A stretch of DNA of 32,979 nucleotides from Gammaproteobacteria bacterium (lineage in GTDB: Bacteria > Pseudomonadota > Gammaproteobacteria > Arenicellales > Poriferihabitantaceae). This document shows, in pieces, positions 27,068 through 32,979 of this stretch. Under the pieces are notes generated by a model, which was given only the letters and a program-made list of their open reading frames with translations, was not told the DNA's origin and made no database searches. The stretch spans positions 1 to 32,979 of the forward strand of contig JAJDVC010000226.1 of the NCBI GenBank assembly GCA_022826305.1, read 5' to 3'. The first letter of the stretch is position 1; each line of letters opens with the position of its first letter. The position numbers and the translations under genes are program-made.

Positions 27068-28345
27068 ATGAATCAGCCGAACACTCCTGATACCGGCCTG
27101 ATCAGTTCGCTGAAGGCGACCTGGGCGCTGCTGCTCGGATTCGGAATCCTGATGCTGGGCGACGGCCTGCAGGGAACGTTGCTGGCCGTGCGTGCGGATA
27201 TCGAGGGATTCAGCGCAACCAGGACCGGTTTCATCATGTCGGCGTTCTACTGCGGTTTTCTGAGTGGTTCCATCCTGACCCCCAGGATAATGGTCAGGGT
27301 CGGGCACATCCGGGTATTCGCCGCGCTGGCTTCCCTGGCCTCCGCCGCCATCCTGGTGCATGCAGTGTTCGTCCAGGTGCCGACCTGGGTGGCGCTACGT
27401 CTGGTCAGCGGTTTCTGCTTCGCCGGTTTGTACGTGGTAGCGGAAAGCTGGCTGAATGACCGGGCAACGAATGCAAACCGCGGACAGCTGCTCTCCCTGT
27501 ACATGGTAGTCACCTATCTCGGAGTGGGCATGGGGCAACTGCTCCTGAATCTTGCCGCACCGCAGGACTACCCCCTGTTCGTACTGACCTCGGTCCTGAT
27601 TTCCGTAGCGGTGATTCCACTGCTGCTGTCCGCAGGTGAGGCCCCGAGATATTCGGAATCGGTTGCCATCCGGCTGCGCGATCTCTACAGGCTGTCCCCG
27701 CTGGGCGTGGTCGGCATGTTCATCGAGGGCCTGACAAGCGCCACATTTTTTGCCCTGGCCCCTCTGTATGGTCATCGACTCGGACTGAGCCTGGAAGAAA
27801 TTTCCTATCTCATGGCATCGGGAGTGATCGGGGTGATTATCCTCCAGTGGCCGATCGGAGCCCTGTCGGACAGGTTCGACAGGCGTCGGGTGCTGATGCT
27901 CATGTCCCTGCTTGCGGCCGCTGCGGCTTATGGCTGCATCGCATTCCCTGGCGATTCAACCCTCCTGCTGTTCGTATCGACAGGCCTGTTCGCCGGCCTT
28001 ACCCTGCCCCTGTACTCGGTATGCATCGCGCACACCAATGATCATCTCGAACCCAGACAAATGATCGCCGCAAGCGGCTCCCTGGTACTGGTCGGAGGCA
28101 TCGGGGCCGTCATCGGTCCGGTCATGGTCGCGGCATCGATGGACCTGTTCGGGAATGCGGCATTCTTCTGGTGCATGTCGGGCGCCCATGCCGCAACCTG
28201 TATCTTCGCGCTGTACAGGATGACGCGGCGAACCGCCCTGCCACCGGACAGGCAGGGGCCCATCACTCCCGCCGGCATGCATCCTTCAAGTTCCGTGATC
28301 GAATCCATACAGCAATACGCCGTGGAGGAATCCGATCCGGACTGA
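27068..28345 (+). CDS. MFS transporter
   Basis: About 12 TM hydrophobic protein: LLLGFGILMLGDGLQGTLLAVRADIEGFSATRTGFIMSAFYCGFLSGSILTPRIMVRVGHIRVFAALASLASAAIL...ALSDRFDRRRVLM. Confidence 0.92.
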   Translation: MNQPNTPDTGLISSLKATWALLLGFGILMLGDGLQGTLLAVRADIEGFSATRTGFIMSAFYCGFLSGSILTPRIMVRVGHIRVFAALASLASAAILVHAVFVQVPTWVALRLVSGFCFAGLYVVAESWLNDRATNANRGQLLSLYMVVTYLGVGMGQLLLNLAAPQDYPLFVLTSVLISVAVIPLLLSAGEAPRYSESVAIRLRDLYRLSPLGVVGMFIEGLTSATFFALAPLYGHRLGLSLEEISYLMASGVIGVIILQWPIGALSDRFDRRRVLMLMSLLAAAAAYGCIAFPGDSTLLLFVSTGLFAGLTLPLYSVCIAHTNDHLEPRQMIAASGSLVLVGGIGAVIGPVMVAASMDLFGNAAFFWCMSGAHAATCIFALYRMTRRTALPPDRQGPITPAGMHPSSSVIESIQQYAVEESDPD

Positions 28346-28387
28346 ACGGCGCTGGCAGGACGCCGCTACAGCGGCAATACGCCGATG

Positions 28388-28771
28388 TCACAGTCGCTCG
28401 ACAAGGGACTTGATATACGCGAGACGGACCGCGACATCTTCCTCGAGATGCCTCACTTCCTGTGCAATCATCTCCCTGATCTCGGTTCCCGAACGACGGG
28501 CGATCATCAGCTTCTCGAGCTCGGTCAGGGCGTTTCGAAACTCGGCGGAGCTTTCAAAGATCACATCCGTCTGCCGGGTCCCGCTGTCCACAAGAATCGA
28601 CTTCTTCAGCCGAGGAAAGCGGTACTTGCGGCTTTCGGGCAGCATGGACCCCTGCTTCCGCTCATAGGTGATTTTCAGGATATCGGTATTATCGACCATG
28701 AAGGTGGCGAACCGGGCGATCTGACCCGGATTCCTTATCCCCATGGCCTCCAGGGCCGGGTAGGTTTTCAT
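28388..28771 (-). CDS. DUF3461 family protein
   Basis: MKTYPALEAMGIRNPGQIARFATFMVDNTDILKITYERKQGSMLPESRKYRFPRLKKSILVDSGTRQ; start within the listed ORF. Confidence 0.8.
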   Translation of the reverse strand: MKTYPALEAMGIRNPGQIARFATFMVDNTDILKITYERKQGSMLPESRKYRFPRLKKSILVDSGTRQTDVIFESSAEFRNALTELEKLMIARRSGTEIREMIAQEVRHLEEDVAVRLAYIKSLVERL

Positions 28772-28784
28772 TTCGTTTCCTGTA

Positions 28785-30680
28785 TCAATGGGCGGTCGGA
28801 TGGGAGTCGTCGACTCCCGGTTTCTCATATCCGTGCAGAACCTGCTGGATCTCCATTTCGGCCTGGTTCAGTTCCTCGATGGTCCTGTGACAGGATATCT
28901 GGTGTCCATCCTCCAGATTACGGACCGGCGGGCTTTCCTGTTCGCATTTTCCCTCGATTCCCATCGGGCACCGGTTGAAGAACGGACACCCCACCGCCGT
29001 GATCTCCACATCCTTGGCGATACCCACGGCCATTTCCCGCTTCTGCATGGTTTCTTCCAGCCAGCCGATACGCAGTTCGGGCACCGAACTGATCAGCAGG
29101 CGGGTATAGGGATGGAAGGGTGGATCCAGCACCTCGTTGGTCGGTCCCTGCTCGACGACGCGGCCTGCATACAGCACGACTATCTCGTCAGCAAACGACG
29201 CCACGGTCGACAGGTCGTGGCTGATGAACACGAAAGAAACCCCGGTCCTGTCCCGCAGGCTGGTAAGCAGCTTGATCACGTTCGCACCCACAATCGAATC
29301 CAGTGCCGAGGTAACCTCGTCGCACAACATCACCTCCGGATTGGCCGCCAGGGAGCGGGCCATGTTGATGCGCTGTTTCTGCCCCCCGGACAATTCCATC
29401 GGGTAACGCGTGGCAAAGTCTGCCGGCAGTTCGACCATTTCGAGGATTTCCACTACCTTGGCATGTTTCTGCCTGCCCTTCAGACCATGATAGAACTCGA
29501 GCGGGCGACCGATGATATCCCCGATCACCTGCTTGGGATTCAGTGCGGTATCCGCCATCTGGAACACGAACTGGATTTTCTGCAGTTCCTCCAGCTTGCG
29601 GCCGTGCAGGTCGCCTTCAAGCTCCTTGCCGTCAAGCTTGATGCTGCCCCTGGCCTGGGGGAGCAACCCTGCTATGACGCGCGCGAGGGTGGACTTGCCG
29701 CAGCCCGACTCCCCGATCACCCCTACCACATGCCCGTTCTTCACGTCCATATCGATATCCCGCAAGATGGTAATCTTCGGTTCTCCACTGACGATACCCC
29801 CATAACCCGCGGTCATGTTCCCCACCTGGACCGCAGGCAGATCCCGATCGTGCTCGGCCCCGATCTCGGTACCCAGACCGGACTGCGGAGTAGGCCGCAC
29901 CGCAGCCATCAGCCTCTTCGTGTAGGCATGGGACGGATTGTTGATGATCTGGTCCGAAGATCCCTGCTCCATGATCTCGCCACCGTAGAGCACGACGATA
30001 TGATCGGCTATCTGGGCGACCACAGCCAGGTCATGTGTGACATAGATGGCTGCGGAGTTCTCTTCCTGGATGACTTTCTTGAACGCCTTGAGCACCTCGA
30101 TCTGGGTCGTCACGTCCAGTGCGGTCGTGGGCTCGTCGAGCACCATCAGGTCCGGGTTGCCGCACAGGGCCATGGCTGCCATCAGGCGTTGCAACTGGCC
30201 ACCCGAAACCTGATGCGGGTAGCGGTAGCCGATCCGGTCCGCTTCGGGAAGTTCCAGGGCATGATACAGTTCCTCGGCCCGCCTGGTGGCTTCTTCCTGG
30301 GTCATTACGCCGTGCAGCACGGCCGACTCGGTAACCTGCTCCCCGATCGTGATGGCCGGATTGAACGTCGCTGCCGCGCTTTGCGCGAGATACGCGACCT
30401 TGGCGCCCCGGAGTTCCCGGGTACGCAACGGCTCGATGGAGAGCAGGTCCTCGCCGTTCAGCAGGGCCTGTCCGCCCGCAAAGTGAAGCCCTGGCTTGGT
30501 ATAGGCCAGAGAGGCGAGGGATATCGTGGTCTTGCCGGAACCGGATTCGCCGATCAGGGCGACCACTTCCCCTTTGTGCACGTCGAACGTCACACCCTTG
30601 ACGATGGGTATGATCTCGCCATCGTCATTGGTGGCGCTGATCTTCAGATCCCTGACCTCGAGGAGTTTTTCTTTTTCCAT
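28785..30680 (-). CDS. Dipeptide/oligopeptide-type ABC transporter, fused double ATP-binding protein (DppD-DppF-like)
   Basis: Two Walker A (IGESGSGKTT, IGESGCGKST), two signatures (VSGGQLQRL, LSGGQKQRI), oligopeptide-transporter C-terminal Cys motif CPFFNRCPMGIEGKCEQESPP; start MEKEKLLEVRDLKIS. Confidence 0.94.
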   Translation of the reverse strand: MEKEKLLEVRDLKISATNDDGEIIPIVKGVTFDVHKGEVVALIGESGSGKTTISLASLAYTKPGLHFAGGQALLNGEDLLSIEPLRTRELRGAKVAYLAQSAAATFNPAITIGEQVTESAVLHGVMTQEEATRRAEELYHALELPEADRIGYRYPHQVSGGQLQRLMAAMALCGNPDLMVLDEPTTALDVTTQIEVLKAFKKVIQEENSAAIYVTHDLAVVAQIADHIVVLYGGEIMEQGSSDQIINNPSHAYTKRLMAAVRPTPQSGLGTEIGAEHDRDLPAVQVGNMTAGYGGIVSGEPKITILRDIDMDVKNGHVVGVIGESGCGKSTLARVIAGLLPQARGSIKLDGKELEGDLHGRKLEELQKIQFVFQMADTALNPKQVIGDIIGRPLEFYHGLKGRQKHAKVVEILEMVELPADFATRYPMELSGGQKQRINMARSLAANPEVMLCDEVTSALDSIVGANVIKLLTSLRDRTGVSFVFISHDLSTVASFADEIVVLYAGRVVEQGPTNEVLDPPFHPYTRLLISSVPELRIGWLEETMQKREMAVGIAKDVEITAVGCPFFNRCPMGIEGKCEQESPPVRNLEDGHQISCHRTIEELNQAEMEIQQVLHGYEKPGVDDSHPTAH

Positions 30681-30684
30681 CGCC

Positions 30685-31605
30685 CTACACCATCTTCTTG
30701 GCGAGACTGCCGCCGGATTTGGCGGACACGTCATCCACTATCAGGTTGATGGCGATGGTGAACGTCGCTATCGCGAATGCCGGCCAGATCGCGGCGTACG
30801 AACCGTATGTCAGGCCCTGGAGGTTCTCCCGCACCATGCTCCCCCAGTCGGATGCCGGGGGCTGGACACCCAGCCCGAGGAAGCTCAGCGAGGAAATGAA
30901 CAGTACGACGAACACCAGGCGCAGGCCGAAATCGGTGGCGAGGGGCATTGCGGCGTTTGGCAGAACCTCGGAACGGATGATCCACCAAACCCCTTCACCC
31001 CGCGCCTTGGCCGCCTCCACGAAATCCTGCACCATGATGTCCTGGCCCAGCGCCCGGGCAATGCGGAACACGCTCGAGGCGTAGATGATCGACGCAGTTC
31101 CGATCAGGACCGGTATTGACGACCCGAGCCAGGCGATCGCAATCAGTCCGAGCATGATCGTGGGAAGGGCCAGGATCGCGTCGTTTATCCGGCTGATCCC
31201 CATATCGATCCATCCGCCCTTCACTGCCGCCAGAATGCCGAGCGTTATTCCCATGAGATAGGCCAGAATCGTTGATGCCAGGGAAATGCCGATGGTGTTG
31301 CGGGCACCGAAAATGATGCGTGACAGGGTATCCCGGCCCAGATAGTCCGTGCCCAGGTGGAACGTTCCATACTCGTTGCTGTGCGCATCCATGAAACCGT
31401 CATCACCATCCATGTCCATTTCATGAAACGGTGCTATGGACGGGCCGATCACGCACATGACCAGCCAGAAGGCCACGACAGCCACTGACAGCTTTCCGAC
31501 CCAGGAAAGCTTGATACGCCGCTTCGGCGGCGCATCGGGCAATTCGGCGAATGCATCAAGCTCGGCGAGAACCGCCTCTTCTTTGGTAGACTTGTTTTCG
31601 TTCAT
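30685..31605 (-). CDS. Dipeptide/oligopeptide-type ABC transporter permease (DppC-like)
   Basis: FHLGTDYLGRDTLSRIIFGARNTIGISLASTILAYLMGITLGI..., EAAKARGEGVWWIIRSEVLPNAAMPL. Confidence 0.94.
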   Translation of the reverse strand: MNENKSTKEEAVLAELDAFAELPDAPPKRRIKLSWVGKLSVAVVAFWLVMCVIGPSIAPFHEMDMDGDDGFMDAHSNEYGTFHLGTDYLGRDTLSRIIFGARNTIGISLASTILAYLMGITLGILAAVKGGWIDMGISRINDAILALPTIMLGLIAIAWLGSSIPVLIGTASIIYASSVFRIARALGQDIMVQDFVEAAKARGEGVWWIIRSEVLPNAAMPLATDFGLRLVFVVLFISSLSFLGLGVQPPASDWGSMVRENLQGLTYGSYAAIWPAFAIATFTIAINLIVDDVSAKSGGSLAKKMV

Positions 31606-31617
31606 GTTCCTGCTCCC

Positions 31618-32568
31618 CTACTTCGGATTCCTGAGCCTGGGATTCGAAAGGATCGAGGCAATATCCGCCAGCAGGATCAGCAAAACGTAGGTACCGCAGA
31701 ATATCATCGCACAGGCCTGTACAAGCGGCAGGTCGCGGGTCTGCACCCCATCGATCATCAGCTTGGCCAGTCCCGGATAGGAGAAGATGGTCTCCACGAT
31801 CACGACCCCACTGACCAGATAGGCCAGGTTCAACGCGATGACATTGACAATCGGTCCGATGGCATTGAAAAAGGCATGGCGCAGGATGATCCGTCTTTTC
31901 GGTACGCCCTTGAGAATGGCCATTTCGATGTAGGGGGAACTCATGACATTGAGAATGCCGGCGCGGGTCATCCGGATCATCTGCGCCGACACCACGATAA
32001 CCAGGGTAATCAACGGCATGGCCAGCGCACCGAGCAGTTCAAAAAAGTTTTCCTCTCCGGTCAGGTAGGCCGTTGAGGGGAGCCAGTGCAGTTCAACCGC
32101 GAGGATCAGGACCAGGATGGTGGCGATGAAGAATTCCGGTACGGAAATCGTGCTCAGGGTTCCGAACGTGACGAAACGATCCAGCCAGGTACCGGGATGC
32201 ATTGCCGCCCAGAGCCCGAGCGCGATGGATATCGGTATCGAGATCAGGGCGACCAGTCCCGCCATCACCATCGTATTGCTCAACCTGCCTCCGATCAGGC
32301 TTTCAATCGTTGCCCCTCCGGCCTTGGATATGCCGAGGTCTCCCGTGAACATGTTGCCGAGCCAGGAGAAATAGCGCATGTAGCCGGGCTGGTCCATACC
32401 CAGCTCCTTGCGCAACGCGGCCAGGGTTTCCGGGGTTGCACTCTGCCCGAGAATGATCTGGGCGACATCACCCGGCAGGACACTGGTCATCAGGAATACG
32501 ATGACCGATACAACTATCAGCGTAGCAAAACCTATGGCGATCCTTTGCAATACCATCTGCATCATCAT
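31618..32568 (-). CDS. Dipeptide/oligopeptide-type ABC transporter permease (DppB-like)
   Basis: MMMQMVLQRIAIGFATLIVVSVIVFLMTSVLPGDVAQIILGQSATPETLAALRKELGMDQPGYMRYFSWLG... Confidence 0.94.
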   Translation of the reverse strand: MMMQMVLQRIAIGFATLIVVSVIVFLMTSVLPGDVAQIILGQSATPETLAALRKELGMDQPGYMRYFSWLGNMFTGDLGISKAGGATIESLIGGRLSNTMVMAGLVALISIPISIALGLWAAMHPGTWLDRFVTFGTLSTISVPEFFIATILVLILAVELHWLPSTAYLTGEENFFELLGALAMPLITLVIVVSAQMIRMTRAGILNVMSSPYIEMAILKGVPKRRIILRHAFFNAIGPIVNVIALNLAYLVSGVVIVETIFSYPGLAKLMIDGVQTRDLPLVQACAMIFCGTYVLLILLADIASILSNPRLRNPK

Positions 32569-32691
32569 GACTTGCGTTCCTCTTTGTTGGTTTCGATGCG
32601 TGTGCGTCCCCATTCAGTACACAGACATCAGTCCACCTGAACCGCTTCCATCGGCCAGGTGCAATAAATCGACTACAACTCCGGGTAAGCT

Positions 32692-32735
32692 TAAAAAAAA
32701 AGGACCTGCACAAAATGGGGGTTCGTGCAGGCCCC
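32692..32735 (-). terminator. Rho-independent terminator-like hairpin between the substrate-binding protein and permease genes
   Basis: Minus strand GGGCCTGCAC-GAACCCCCATTTT-GTGCAGGTCC followed by T9; 10-bp stem with one G-U pair. Confidence 0.85.
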
Positions 32736-32768
32736 TATCAATATGATGATCGACGCAACGGATCAGAT

Positions 32769-32979
32769 TTACGCCAGCCAGATGAACTCGGGCCACTCAC
32801 AGGCGCCCAGCTGTCCCAGCGGAACAGTCGGCATTCCCATGACATTGTCCGCAATACCGTCGTTGATATTGGAGAATGCCGGAATAACCATTCCGCTACC
32901 GTTGTGAATCAGTTCCTGCATCTCGCAATACATCGCATGCCGCTTGTCCGGATCCGTTTCGGCCAGCGACAGTGACAGC
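32769..32979 (-). CDS. ABC transporter substrate-binding protein (SBP family 5-like), C-terminal fragment at window edge
   Basis: Manual translation of minus strand: LSLSLAETDPDKRHAMYCEMQELIHNGSGMVIPAFSNINDGIADNVMGMPTVPLGQLGACEWPEFIWLA*, followed by terminator hairpin and permease genes. Confidence 0.85.
   Translation of the reverse strand, partial: LSLSLAETDPDKRHAMYCEMQELIHNGSGMVIPAFSNINDGIADNVMGMPTVPLGQLGACEWPEFIWLA

Noticed and set aside
28788-30749. 653-aa plus-strand ORF opposite the fused ABC ATPase
   Set aside because: Antisense to a clearly conserved ABC ATPase; long open frames opposite GC-rich genes are common, and the translation (His/Asp/Gly/Arg-rich) lacks recognisable domains.

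Overview
The window is a GC-rich bacterial chromosome segment that looks gammaproteobacterial. I see no rRNA, tRNA, CRISPR array or intact transposon. The left third (1-12.2 kb) holds housekeeping genes: the 3' end of a metY-like gene, a yciA-like thioesterase, a deoxynucleoside kinase, yciB, a yciI-like gene, dnaQ, rnhA, a methyltransferase and dapE. Between them lie decayed stretches: a frameshifted AAA ATPase, an IS1380-like transposase remnant, and two fused and broken Gfo/Idh/MocA genes. The middle (12.6-16.1 kb) is a compact zinc-uptake operon on the minus strand, zur - 44-aa small ORF - znuC - znuB - znuA. It has a Zur-box-like palindrome upstream, a small membrane ORF absent from the supplied ORF track, and a His/Asp/Glu-rich tandem repeat in ZnuA. 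The right half (16.2-33 kb) resembles a catabolic island: a BBOX-like 2OG-Fe(II) oxygenase, SDR, ketopantoate-reductase-like protein, M20 amidohydrolase, metal-ligand-less M24-fold hydrolase, atypical PLP enzyme, sulfatase, amidase, MFS transporter and a Dpp/Opp-type ABC transporter. The most interesting leads are the catabolic island, especially the DoeA/EutD-like M24 + M20 pair, the coupled small ORF in the znu operon, and the deoxynucleoside kinase that appears to need an ATT start codon. All family calls were made by reading the translations; no database search was run.
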